Source: Rhynchonema sp. JSB1_4 (taxonomy: Eukaryota > Nematoda > Chromadorea > Monhysterida > Xyalidae). Taken from it: a DNA stretch of 64,000 nt. Below, one piece after another: positions 11,300 through 23,247 of the stretch. The translations under genes and the position numbers were made by a program. Where the stretch lies: positions 1-64,000 of the forward strand of contig JASAMV010004620.1 in the NCBI GenBank assembly GCA_030248065.1, read 5' to 3'. The stretch's first letter is position 1. Each line of letters starts with the position of its first letter. The notes beneath the pieces were generated by a model, which saw only the letters and a list, made by a program, of their open reading frames with translations, was not told the origin of the DNA and searched no databases.

Positions 11300-12420
11300 C
11301 GCTTAATTAACGACCTACTCCTCTACATGGCAACTGTCGTAGTCTACAGTAGATTGAAGTGGCGGGCATGTGTATAGTAGATTTCGCATAAGCACCCAGC
11401 GCTCCGATAAGAAGCGAAACACACAGTAGTGAGGTGCCATAAAGTGGAACAAACAGGTACAATCTCTGAAATAAAAAAAGAACAAACAGAAACAATATCG
11501 CTGAGCTTCAGTGCTTGACATCAAATATTGTTCCTGTTTGTTCCTTTTTACGAAAGCAGTGACAAAGGTTTAAGCTTTCTCTTTATCTTTCACATGTGCA
11601 TCGCATGCGCATTTCAGCCTTATAGCTGAAAAAGAGCCTACACAAGCGGCTGGGGATTAGGATAGGACCTTTGCGTACGCAAAGGATCACAAAAATTCTG
11701 ACAGCCTCAGCCATACACATGGGCTAGATCCACACCTGGCAGCAGTGTGCATGAGCACTCCATTAATTATTAGTCATCCGCATGCAATGCACGCACACGC
11801 GGCTTGCAATATCATGAAAATTGCTTGGCCGTTACACCAATATGAGCTGATTGGACCTGCACACACATGCTAAATCATACTAGCCGTATTTTGCCAATTG
11901 GGTGGGCCCGGCTGGCCCTACTCAGTGAAAAAAAAACTGAGTGATTATTGCAACGTTTTCTGGCTTTGTTATCCTTTCTGATCGATCTGAAACTGAACAG
12001 CAAGAAATTTGTACTTTTTCAGTGATCAATCGGCGCATCCGATTGGGAAATGTGTGTGGTTTTCAATTCACACTTTATGTGTACTTTTTATCAGACTGCT
12101 GCACATTATCACTTTGTGCAATATATCATTCCAAAATGTCTGATCCTGTCTACTTTATCAAAATCGATCCCAAGCATCAAGCCTGGTGTTAAAATTTTTA
12201 CACAACGGTCACACCACATGACACGTACGCAACACACACACACATACACGAACGCATAATGTCGGTTAAAAATGCGCACTGGTTGCTATTTTTGACGTAC
12301 AAACAAGGTCGCGTGCCTGCCTGGCTGACTCTAATCAGCAGGTGTAACGGGTTTGGGAAATTATCTGTGTGTGCGGCGTTGCTGAATGAGGCAAACTGGA
12401 ATACAATTGTAAATTGCAGG
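11300..12420. other. no recognisable gene
   Basis: Intergenic sequence with a short CA-rich tract near 12232-12246. No exon chain or RNA gene is visible. Confidence 0.5.
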
Positions 12421-12639
12421 TAAAATCTGGACTAAAAATTTACCGCAGCGAGTCTGGCGGTGACTAACAGTCACGTAACGAACGTCAACGTGTTAAATCA
12501 CAAAACAAGGTCTCCGCCCACCACCAATTTCAGTGATTTGAAGGCTACCAAACCAATTAATCAGCCATATGGCCTCAGCGGGAGTCGGCATTCGGTTCAT
12601 TTGGCAACTATTATGCACCCATTTCGACCTGGCAGATGC

Positions 12640-13120
12640 GCGTGCCAATAGCCTCATCTGGAGTGGAATCAAAATATTACGAATATTGAAAGCGCAATAA
12701 ACAGTAGTACAAAATAATGCACAACAGCAAAACAACAACGTTACGGCACAAGCCAGCCGGTCGTAATGAACTGCACAGTTGAAATGAGCAGCCGTATAAC
12801 CTTGAACAACGAGATGACCGCTTTGTGCCCAGGACATACCTGAATGGAAGACAGAAGCCAATATTGCCCTGGAGCGTGCCGCACCAGAAGCCATAGTGCT
12901 AAAAGTAGCCCAATAATGCGAACAGTTTCCGCATTGGGGCCGCTCTCATGGTCAAAATAGGTGCCATTTAGCATTGAACGAAACCTATTGAGCATTTATT
13001 CAACGCTAGCCAACCATGCAGCCAGCTATTATAAGGGCGTAGTGGGTGTGCTGGTTCAATGTGCCTCATGTAAGCTCTGAAACTCGTACACGTGTGGTTA
13101 CCATGGCGACTGTAGTAGCA
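12640..13120 (-). other. possible exons of a multi-pass membrane protein
   Basis: Minus-strand pieces have hydrophobic character and plausible splice sites: HYALIIAGCMV before a GTTGGC donor near 13020, a segment after acceptor CAATAG near 12990 with VRIIGLLLALWLLVRH, and a later Cys-rich hydrophobic stretch (LLFCCCALFCTTVYC) after acceptor TGTGCAG near 12770, with a donor CAG/GTATGT between them. The phases of all parts do not agree in one chain, so this is reported as a weak candidate (tetraspanin-like at best). Confidence 0.25.
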
Positions 13121-14166
13121 CCCATTTTGTGTAGGGTAAAGATTTGCAGAATAGTAAACAACTTGAGATGAGATCAAGACTTATTACGAAATGCTTGATG
13201 CGTTTATGAATTAGCATTTTAATTTTATTCCGTCGGCTAGCGCGAAATCAAATCAAACACATATAAATCCTGTCCTGATGATCTGTTTTATTCCCAAATC
13301 ATTAATCATTATAAGCACACAAAAAACCGGGCAGTATTAGAGTTTCTTTGTTCACTCAACACACGCACGCACTCACGCTAACACGCTCAGCACGGAGTAG
13401 TAATCACACAAGATTATGTAAAACAAATCACACACAGTGTGCTAAAACAGAAGATAATGGTATGGCACGGAAGAATACATAGATTGTCTGATCGTGAAAT
13501 GCAACACTCAAATTAAATGACACAGTAAACTTATTGCAAGATCAGCATGCACACATTCGGAGATGAAACACAAAATATACGTACCTACATAACAATTGGC
13601 GCCTAAAGCCAAAAAGATCAAGTAAAGGCAAACTACACCAACGTGAGCTCGATTTCGCAGCTGGCAGAATAGTGAAACATTCACACGTGGCTGCTGTTTT
13701 GGGAAATGTTACACGTTGAAGAATACAAAATGGAGCATGATGATTTTCTCTTTCTATTCGTTTTGAATACACGTTAGCTTCGAAATCGGGCTCGTGTTGG
13801 TGTAGTTTGCCTTTAATTAAATTCATGTATAAGTAGAATGAATTAGAACGAGACAAAATTTTCGTGGTGTCCAATCCATACTGCAACTCAGCAGAAATGT
13901 CCGTCAGTAAATTTGCGTGGAGAAAGTTCCGGATCAGATACCGCCAGCTACGTCAAAAACTAACGTCATTATCACCAAAACTGTACAACAGAAATGTTGA
14001 AAGGGTTTCGGCGATGGCTAGTGAGTGACTAGAGCGATGAGATTTTGTTCGACATGCTTTTAGCCAGAGATAATTATTGGTTCATGGAAACGAAAGTGGC
14101 AATTTGGCAGATCCTGTCAATCGATGTCAATCATGCATCCACATCCGAATTAAATGATTCGATTGA

Positions 14167-17100
14167 TCAAATAGCGCCACTCTTCTTAGCACCTTGTAGC
14201 AGCCAGGTCCTGATTTGGTTTTCGGTGGCTTTGTTCTGCGATTGCTCGTACGCGGTGTCCATCGGCGACTTTTTCATCGGCGGTTTGAAGTTGTTCCAAA
14301 GTGCCACCACGAGTTCGGTGGCCAGAATGTCGCCGGCGTGCGCCGATATCATTCGAATGCAGAACACGCCGTCCTGGCCGAGGAATTTGTTGACGAAATT
14401 CTTCACCGAGTTCTGATCCGTCGCCAGATCGGTCGCGCGAAGATATTTTCTGATGAATCGCACTCGCTGCAAAGTGGGGAGCAAAATCACACATTTGTGC
14501 TGGAATTTTGAATTCACATCTGATTGTGTGATTAGAAAATCACAAACATTTCCAAGAGCCTGATTCGTCGAAAGATGCTTGAGAACTAGACACATGAGTA
14601 TGAATTATGTAAATCTCACTCAACTGTGCACTTGGAAAGTCACACACTATTGTTGACAGACTGTTTATCCAGAAAAATGTTGTTTACACTGAAAATCGTC
14701 AGTACAAACCTGTCCAGGCGAGAACTGAATGAAGATCCAGTGAAGGAGTGAGAGAATGGTGATAAACGCGACGATTATGAACCAGAACCATAGGAATAGG
14801 AAGAGCTTCTCGTTGAACAAGTTGATCATCAACACACACTGCACGGTGTGATGGTGCACGTTGCCCATCACACGGATCTGAAATTAGGTGGATGTGTTGA
14901 TGAGTTGATTTGAATATTCACAACGTCATCATTTTTGTTGTCAATATCGCATTCGGAATAACATCTGCGGCAACGCTCATTGTGTTATTTTTTTCGAGAG
15001 GATCAAAATTTCACACAAGTTTATGTGATTCTGAACGTGTTGTGCTTCCGGAGACAAAGAAATCAGTTTCACTGGTGTTTTCTTTGATAGAACTTTGTGT
15101 AACGTGTGAGCGTCCCTGTATGTCAAATACTGATGCTATTACAACGGACGCAGAAAATTATCGTCAAACCCTCCAGCTGTTTAGTCCCTGCGCCCAGTAG
15201 CGCCATTTAGCGCATTGCTGGTTCATCCTAATCTATATTGCCGGCTGGCCTTTTATCTCGAGTCCAAGTACTTGTCGCACAAAACTCGTAAACTTTTTCA
15301 TTGACACGATGAGTGGCCATTTGTCATCTTGGAACTAATTTCGTTCGAGTTCTGGATAGTTCCAGTTCCAAGAGTGGTCTCGAGGGACCGGAACCAATCG
15401 AGTTCTTACTAACAGCGGAAGAAAGTCTCGATAACCTTCTGTGTTGTTGTGTAATAGCGACAACGTTACGGAAATATGTTTTTCGGCACTGGGTGGATAA
15501 AATTTTCGTTTTCCCCAAAAATATGGGAACCACACAGATCGAGTTTTCTCGGTTATTAGCCACACGCGATGAAAACTAATGGTTCTCTGCCAGTCTGTGC
15601 CAGACAAAAATGTGATTTCCGTTGATCGTAAGAATGGGACTCATCAAAAAATTAAAATATACATATACAGTTTGGAAGTGAATGGTTTGAGCCTTCATTT
15701 GGCAAAGTTGTGTTGCTGAGAAGTGTGGCAGGATGTTTGTTTAAAATTGCTGTAGCGCATATAGGTGGTAAGTTTCGAATGAACATATACATATCTTTGG
15801 AGCTAGATCTTGTTTACGAACCCGGGTGATAACGCACAGGCTTACACGATTAAGACAACCGTCTCCGACTGCCTGTGTAATCATGAAAGAACCAGAACTA
15901 CATTAGTTTGCAGAGAAAGTCAGGGAGTTCTTCATTATTGTGTGACGGTTCAGTCCCGGGGCAGACGTTCAGACCCGGCCATTCAGGCCCGGCTGGAGCC
16001 TAAGCCTACAAATGGGTCAAATATGCTGGGCCTGAATCGGCCCGTCCTGAAAAACAGTGCCTGAAAAGGTCGGGCCTGAACTTCCGTGCCTGAAAAGTCG
16101 CGGAATAAGTTCTTCGCATTGTTGAGCCAACCTCTAAATTCTAAATCATTGCGAAGAAAACCTCACCGACCTCAAAATCACACAGCGTCGATCTGGGGAA
16201 CTTGCCACTCGTCTGCCACTCCACGCCGTTCATCAGATCCTTGACGATGTGCAGTCCGTAGAACAGATCCTTGGTGCCGAGAAAGGCGTCGAGAATGAAT
16301 ATTTGTGCGATGATGTTTAGCGTGTAGAAGATCTTGACGATCACGTATAGGTAGGCGATAAAGGACGAACCCAGACGCGGGTCGGTCACCTGCAGTTGGA
16401 AGCGTGCATTGCCTTTTATTTCGAGAAACTGCACAATGGCCATATTTATTTGGTGATATGCCGGTTCGTGAAAACCTGGCTGGAACCGGCTTCTCCATGC
16501 GTATAGAAACACACGCTGCACAGTTCATATGGGGCTAATAGTACTGGTCGTCAAAACTTGTCGTGAAATCAGGCAATAATACATGAACCCCAAATGAGCG
16601 CGAAAAATAATACATGTGATTGAACGCCTTGATTTGACCACAGTGCTAAACAAGCCGTATTGTCCCCGGCGCAAGGTGGCCCCTATTCTTATTTGCCTCT
16701 GACCCAGCCCACAAAAGCCAATCTGATCGTAACGCCAATGAAATATGCCATCATTTTGCATAGCTTTGACCGGACACTTTTACGGAAGTACTGGCACTCC
16801 GATTCACATTTGATATCGCCAGTTCGAAAACAACAGAGCATTGGAGTCAAGACACGCTGCGCCACAAGCTAGAATTCACACTATAATTTGCCAGACCCGA
16901 GAGCATGTCATTCGTCCTGAACAACATATCAACTCATCTAGGTGTTCATCGAATTTTTCCAAAAATGAAACATCATCCAGCGTGTCTCACCTCTTTCTGT
17001 ATCTCCACGGCATCCTGTATGTGTCCAGCTATTGTCTGTACGGTCGCCGCTCGTGCCTCTGAGTCCATCATACGGGCATCGACAGCCATTTGAGCAATGT

Positions 17101-20100
17101 TCTGCACACTTGTGCCTGAATGGGCAAGGGAAGGCGTCGGAAAAATATAGAATTCTATAATTCTATGATTTAAATAATAATTCTATGATTTTCAAAGTAG
17201 CTCTGACCCTCGTATTTTACCATATAACACTGGAAGACCGTGTATTGGATGGCCCACAGGTTTCGACCCCTCTGTGAGGTTGACGTCTTACCACGGTGTA
17301 TAGCCGAAAAAAACGTCTTTATTGTGCAAAAAATGTTGTCTCTGGCGAAGACAGTATTTTTTGTGCAGAGATGTTTTCAATAATACATGAGCGCCACATC
17401 GTTATTGCAACATCAACTCTCTTCGGCTCATATCACATGAAAAAAGTTGACCGTATGCTTGTTGTGGTGGCGCTTCCAAAATCCCTTCAAAGCAATCCCT
17501 CGTTTTGTCGTTCAAAGTTTTTCACCGAAAACAGTCCCCCCAAGAGCAAATCATTATCGCGATGTGAGCGGCTGTTGGTAGCGCTGGTCGCCCGGAAATT
17601 GATTGACGCGCACAGCAACGTTGCGATAATTTATCTGTTTTAGTGTCTCGCCTTCGCCAGGCGCCCGGCGGTGACAAAAAACAAACGAATCGGTTTGAAA
17701 AACTTTGTCATCTATCCATAGGGACGCCAACAGCTGGTCTTTTTGAGGTGGCAAAATAGTTTTGCGCGAAAAGAGACATTGAAAAAAACAGCAGGCGCTG
17801 TTGTTATAAGATTGGCATTTTTCGTCATCGTTTTCTCCGCTATTTTGTCTGGTTCCACAGTCATTCTCAGGCCGCGGTAAAGAAATCATCGGTCTTTGTC
17901 AGTCAACATTGATAATGGTTCCGGTACTTTGAGATCTGACCGGAGTCTATTTTGTCACATTCACTTTACGACTGAGAACCGACCATGAACCAGTTCACAC
18001 CATTTTATAGAACGAAAAACATCCTTGCTTTACGCAGCGTGTCCACTCTGGCCACACAAACAATGCATCACTCAGGTGCGGATGATACTGAAGTTTTGAA
18101 AGTTTCTTTCACATCGTTTACAAACTGGTGTCAATATCCTTGCTAGATTTCAGGCTTTGAAGCAGTGCTCCAGGTTTCCCCAAGCGGCCTGACATGAAAT
18201 AAAGGCAAAAACAATATTTGAGCCACCCCCTTTCAGAATGCCAATGTGGCACGATCCCTTGAACCGCACGAACCGGTGTGCCAGGTGAGCATGCCTCTCC
18301 AGAATATGCATGGTCCGTAAAACATCAGCGCCTCGAGCGCAAGAACGAACGGCACCCATTGGTAATAGGACAGTTGTCGTGCTCTGCAACAAAACACACA
18401 CTTTTTTGGCGGCAAAGTGCCCGTTCTTGGGTCTCTAAGTGATCATCTGGTTTTGTGATTAATTCGAAGGGACCCCAAGAAAAATGATAAATACAATGCT
18501 CGCCCGAACAGCAATTTTTTGTTGTCGGGACAAGATCGTAATGACGCATTTTCTTGGTTGGAACCGACGAGGGTCGTGTCAACTTTTTTTATCTATAAAG
18601 GTGTGTCGGGGCTGCTGTTTAGATTTGTGACATTTGGTCGCTCCCAGCACGAAAAACGTTTTTCGAAAAAAATTGCTGGGCACAAACTAATGAAAGTCAA
18701 ATTGCTAGTTTCAGGCTGGGACCCAAAAGTACGCAGTTCCCACCACAGGAACCCCATTCGATGTTTGTCCCCCAGCGTTCGGTCAAAACTGATGATTTTT
18801 GCCGCGTTCCTTTTTTGGTACAACGAGCTTATCTTGCGTCCTAATATATCGGTGGTCATAAAATCGGCCAGTAAACTTTCAGTTGCCGGAGGTCGGTCGA
18901 AAAAAAGCTGCACGCAAGCGTCAGCCGCAGCGGTATGCGGTGATAGATTATGTGAAAAAATCATAAAAATGGCAGCGCCGGCTGGACATTTTTGGACGGC
19001 ACAATGGGAAATATTACTTTGTTTTTTGTTTTGGTTGGTCAGAAAATGGAATAGTTTGGTTAAATGGAAAATTCTAAAATTATGCCCGGCTGAATCAATT
19101 AAAGACGCTTTGGAAAATAATGGGAAATGTGCTTTTTAAGAGCGACCGGGATGAATAGTCTCGCATTTTGAACAGTTTGTCAATAGTAAGGAAATCTGCT
19201 TTCGGAATGTTTGGTACCAAGATGACTATTTGAGTACGCAGTACCACTGATGGCTAGCATTGATACACGACATGTGGGGGTAATATACTGTAAGTGATAA
19301 ATTACGAAAATCAAAGCTGAAAGTTTGTTTATGGTCGTCAGCTTCAGGTTCGTATATTTTGTTAAAGGGCTCGGGACATAACCGAAGGAAGGGTAGCAGG
19401 ACATATTGTTACATACCGTTGGAAAGCCTTCCGATAGCCTATGTTACGCACAAATTTTAAGCTCCTTGGAGATTCGCTATCTCTTGGTAGAGCGACTTTT
19501 CGTTCCAGAAAAAAGTGAATTTTTGCACAAATTGGAACGACTGGTGCAGAAACCCCAAATGAGTTGAAGGTCAAGTAACACGTGGATAGGATTACAACAG
19601 CTTCTGAATAGCTTACCATCACAACTTCAGTCGCTCAAAGCATTGCTTCACACGGTGAGGGTGCGAAACGTTCCAAAAATCGGCCTTATTTTTCGATAAC
19701 ACAAGTTTGTCCCTAAATTTTGAGCCCACGCTTAGCGCTGCTGAAATAAGAATACAATGGGGAAATAGAGCATCGTCGAAAGTATCAGAAAATAAGGTTT
19801 TTAAATTTTTTAACTCATGGCTAGCTCCGTGACAGGCCTAAAAATACATTAAATTGCCGCTAAATTAGGTGGTTGCATTCATCGCCAGAATTGTGACACA
19901 TAAAGGCCACAGATTGTATCGGATTCGAAACAAAAAAATGAGAGAAACGTCTGGTTTAACAACCTATCAAGGTCCGAAGAGCCAAAGGTCTACAGATCTC
20001 TCGGGGTAGCCATACTAACCTGAATATCATATTCAGCTATAAATGCTTATTGTTAACAGCTATTGTAAATGTGACAGCACCAAACAATGTATCTCGGGAA

Positions 20101-21752
20101 TAGCTTTCGAATGATATATAACAAGCCCCAATAAATTCTTAGGCTTAAGGGCAGAGGTTAAAAAATTGCTTTTTTGACCATTCTGGAATGAACCGTCACG
20201 TCACCGTGTGCGATTTCGGAATTTTGACCGTTTCTTGTCCGTAGTATGAGATAGTATGGGCATGTTATACATCGTTCGATAGCTACGTTGAAGCTACATC
20301 GTTTGATGCTGCCAAATGTGCAATAATCTTTAACAGTAACGACTTATAGCCAAATATCTTACTCAGGCTGGCATGGCTGCAGCAGCCGGACCATGGGGGT
20401 TGAAGTCTTGAAACTTGTCTAGGTTGTTGGACTGTGCGTTTATCTGACTTTCTCGTTTCCAATGCAATGCAATACGTGGCTTCTTTACATCATATTTCCG
20501 TCAATTAATGCAACTATGCAGTTTAGTGGCAATTTTTAGGTCTTTTTCAGCCTGTCACGCCGTTATCTAAGTGTTTCCAAATTTAAAAACCTTATTTTCT
20601 GGCACTTTCGACAATGCTCTATTTTTCTATTGCATTTTCATTTCTGCAACACAAAGCGCGGCCTCAAAATTTAGAGACAAACTTGTGTTTTCGAAAAATG
20701 TGGCCGATTTTTGGAACATTTCGCACCCTCACCGAGTGAGGCAATGCTTTGAGCGACTGAAGTTCTCATGATAAGTTATCCAGAAGCAGTTGTAATCCTA
20801 TCCACGTGTTACTTGACTTTCAACTCATTTGGGGTTTCTGCACCGGTCGTTTCAAGTTGTGAAAAAACTCACTTTTTTCTGGAACGAAAAGTCGCTCTAC
20901 CAAGAGATAGCGAATCTCAAAGGAGCTTAACATTTGTGCGTGACATATGCTGTCACAGTGCTTTCCAACGATGTATAACACTGCGCTCTGCTGTCCTTCC
21001 TTCGGTTGTGTCCCGAGCCCTTTAAGGGCACTGATGGTGACCTGATGCACCTTGCTGTCTCTGCCAGCTCAGAACCAGTTCTGATATCCTCTGGGATGAT
21101 TGGTGACGGAACTAATTTTAATATATGTAGATTTTGAATAGATCAAAAAATTAGCAGATCAAACGACTTTCCAACCGCACCTCCTATCCGAGTACTTGAC
21201 AGGTATAGGCACTTCATGGAATATTGGCAGATAGTAAGTGTTCTCAATCCAGCAGTAGTTCTCCGTGTACTGCTCCCAGGCGTCCGTGAACTGCGCCGGC
21301 ACCCAACACTGGATTGGTTGGCCGACGTACTGTTTGGCTGACACCTGAAACATTTTATTGGATAGTTCGTAAATGCACAATGGATGGTGTGATATAATGA
21401 CATCGTATCTGTCCCAAAGTTGTTTCCGGACAGCTGCTGAAACAAGTTCTATCGCGCTGCCCATTTATGGTCCAATACGAGTAGGACAAGAAATACTATA
21501 CATAGGTAAAAAGTCTAATGACCGATTTGCTGCGATTTTTGCAACGTTTTTATTCCAAGTTTGTATAAGCGTGACCTATAACCAAAGCTTGTAGCCTAAC
21601 CCCAGCACCCCTCCAACGGCACCGACCATAATGGCAAAGGCGAACACAATTGCTGATGTGTAGTCATAATTAAGTTTGTCGACAAAGTCATCATCAACCC
21701 GCGCCTGCAGATGGAATCCCTTGAAGATCGCTGCCAGATAGTGCATCAACAT
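14167..21752 (-). CDS. innexin gap-junction protein, complete, seven exons
   Basis: Exons (minus): 21752-21627, 21344-21181, 18383-18274, 17115-16991, 16515-16171, 14877-14710 and 14466-14167. All junctions agree in phase and the total is 445 residues, normal for innexins. The start gives [13 protein letters not shown], then [12 protein letters not shown] before TM1. Loop 1 has [13 protein letters not shown] and [11 protein letters not shown] (paired cysteines). The YYQWVP signature opens TM2 (about residue 103). A cytoplasmic loop follows, TM3 holds [15 protein letters not shown], loop 2 has [10 protein letters not shown] and HTVQC, TM4 is [16 protein letters not shown], and the tail contains [14 protein letters not shown] and ELVVALW. 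Innexins form invertebrate gap junctions and hemichannels for electrical and metabolic coupling. Two donors are the unusual GTCGGT (exons 1 and 5). Intron 2 (2.8 kb) contains a complete palindromic TTAA element. The exon 5 start could instead be at 16479. Confidence 0.95.
15941..16107. repeat. dispersed GGCCTGAA-rich repeat, copy A
   Basis: It shares blocks with 35657-35766 in the same order: CGACGGTTCAGTCCCGGGGC, GGCTGGAGCCTAAGCCTA, GGTCAAATATGCTGGGC-like and GTGCCTGAAAAGTCGCGGAA. Copy A has extra internal GGCCTGAA motifs. It lies in intron 5 of the innexin gene. Confidence 0.8.
18519..19139 (+). other. 206-codon open frame in innexin intron 2, unrecognised
   Basis: Plus-strand ATG-type frame of 206 residues with no motif, signal or neighbouring exon. 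The opposite strand also has a 123-codon frame across the same DNA. Composition does not differ from the surrounding intron. Probably chance; kept because of its length. Confidence 0.2.
19362..21025. mobile_element. palindromic TTAA element, copy 1 (full length)
   Basis: TTAA at 19362-19365 and 21022-21025 brackets a 1.66-kb element starting AGGGCTCGGGACA and ending with its complement TGTCCCGAGCCCT. The inverted identity is not limited to the ends. Arms of about 800 bp run inward to a centre near 20195, including AGGTTGTT-type and GAACCGTCACGTCACCGTGTG-like blocks, so the whole element is one imperfect palindrome. TTAA target duplications are the hallmark of piggyBac-type insertion, but no transposase is present. 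It lies in intron 2 of the innexin gene. Confidence 0.9.
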
Positions 21753-22288
21753 GCTGATGTTTCACTCTCTTGGCAGTCGATTTGTCAGTCGATTCCGGAG
21801 GCAGTGACTGTGCGTTGCTAATTGCTTGGACACGAATGTCGGCCCGCTGCGATCTTATGTCCTGATTCTGAATAGTCGCGATTTCGACATTTTTGTTGTT
21901 GAGATCTCTAAATTTGATACTGCAACCACCAACGCTCGCTTTATGGCAGTATTGCACACCGATTTTAGGGTCTGGTCTGAAAATAAGAGATGTTGTGAGG
22001 CACAATGCTAAAAATATGCGGCGCCAATGGGCTGATTTTGACACTTGCTAGTTGATACAGTTGTTAACCCAGATCATCAAATCAACTCAAGCAGCCCCGA
22101 GTGGGCGCGGGAAAAATACTTGGCATTCGGCGTGTGTGTTGATGTGTGGTCTGGCGAATAGACACACCCATACGCGTCGAGGCGTATAACGAACGGATCG
22201 GTGTTATGTGTGTGTGTGCTGCGGTGCACTGTGTGTTGAGTGTGCGTGCGTTGTGTTTATGAGTGATTCTGAGCCGCAGCCAGACCGC

Positions 22289-22372
22289 GTTCCCGTAGCT
22301 CAGTTGGTAGAGCAACTGGCTATCCAGGCCTGGTGGCTGGGGAGGTCGGAGGTTCGAGTCCTTCCGGGAGCA
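22289..22372 (+). tRNA. tRNA-like gene with an enlarged anticodon/variable region
   Basis: Perfect 7-bp acceptor stem (GTTCCCG with CGGGAGC), U8-A9, a D-arm GCTC-AGTTGGTA-GAGC and a T-arm GGAGG-TTCGAGT-CCTTC, so both internal pol III boxes are intact. Between the D and T stems lie 34 nt instead of the usual 23 or so. The best anticodon stem is CTGGC/GCCTG (four pairs), which leaves loop TATCCAG (TCC in the anticodon position, but A rather than U at position 33) and a 15-nt variable region. It may be a class II tRNA with a long variable arm, an intron-containing tRNA or a pseudogene. A covariance-model scan would decide. Confidence 0.55.
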
Positions 22373-22543
22373 TACGTTTGGTGTGGCGGTTCAGAGTTCA
22401 CAGATGACTTTATTTCACAATCTGAGTTGACGAGTTGAATATAAGCCCAGAAATGTTTACATAATGGACCATGAGGGCTTCTTTTAAGTTCGAGCATATT
22501 GCCATAAGATTGAAAGCCCATACGTCGAACATGATACTGTTAT

Positions 22544-22735
22544 CTAAGATGGTCCATCCAAGCTCCGAAAAAGACAGGGGACTGGGCCGCGCCGGAAACA
22601 CTGTGCGTTGTGAACCAAACGAGTAAAGAGGGATGTGTAAATTCCATTTAGGCGCCGCGCGATCGAGTGACAACTTACAAATGAAGCGTGAAAGACGCCC
22701 ATAGCCAAAAAAATAAGTACTGCGTGCCTTGCCAC
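22544..22735 (-). other. possible signal-peptide exon of a small secreted protein
   Basis: Minus-strand ATG at 22735 opens a signal-like stretch (MARHAVLIFLAMGVFHASF) that ends exactly at a consensus donor, TTT/GTAAGT. A downstream acceptor CGCACAG near 22608 followed by TGT in phase 0 would give only a further 18 codons with two cysteines before a stop; other frames are open longer. The mature product is therefore unresolved. Confidence 0.3.
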
Positions 22736-23019
22736 AGGAAAGCTGCCGTGAAAAAAACAGAAACGAAGTTAGCGCGACAGATTTGATGAACCGACATCTG
22801 GGTGCTGGGCCCCGGGCGATTGTTTCGTGATATGAACAAGGCACACGGAATGGCACGATGCTGGGAAAAAGGTTTTTGATTTTAGCTGCGTTTGAAGGAA
22901 ATATTCGTCGTTACGGTCATTCTTTCTTAGAGCCGAGGGCTCATTGTTGTTTATCTCTGCTGCACTTTGTATAGCTTGTGTTTATGTTGTTCATGCGCGT
23001 ATGCACCATAGCCAACATA

Positions 23020-23247
23020 GGGTGGAATTTTCGAAACGGTGTTAAGGTCAGTTGGGCGTAAAGGTCGGCGTAAAGTTCGGTCGAAAGCTCGATCGGCGTA
23101 TAGCTCGGTGTAAACGTGAAACATTACCTGTTATTAACGTGGATTGTTTCAAGTTTACACCGAGGTCTATCACACTGAGCTGTCGACCGAGCTTTCCATC
23201 GACCTTTACACCCAACTGACCTTTACACCGTTTCGAAAATATCACCC
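23020..23247. mobile_element. 228-bp foldback element (MITE-like)
   Basis: Inverted ends GGGTG-ATTTTCGAAACGGTGT and their complement, followed by imperfect inverted runs of a GGTCRRYRTAAAG motif (GGCGTAAAGGTCGG ... CCGACCTTTACGCC-like). No ORF. Flanks are AT-rich with TA on both sides; the target duplication is not certain. Confidence 0.7.

Noticed and set aside
14186..14511. Overlapping ORFs of about 100 codons on both strands
   Set aside because: Shadows of the last innexin exon.
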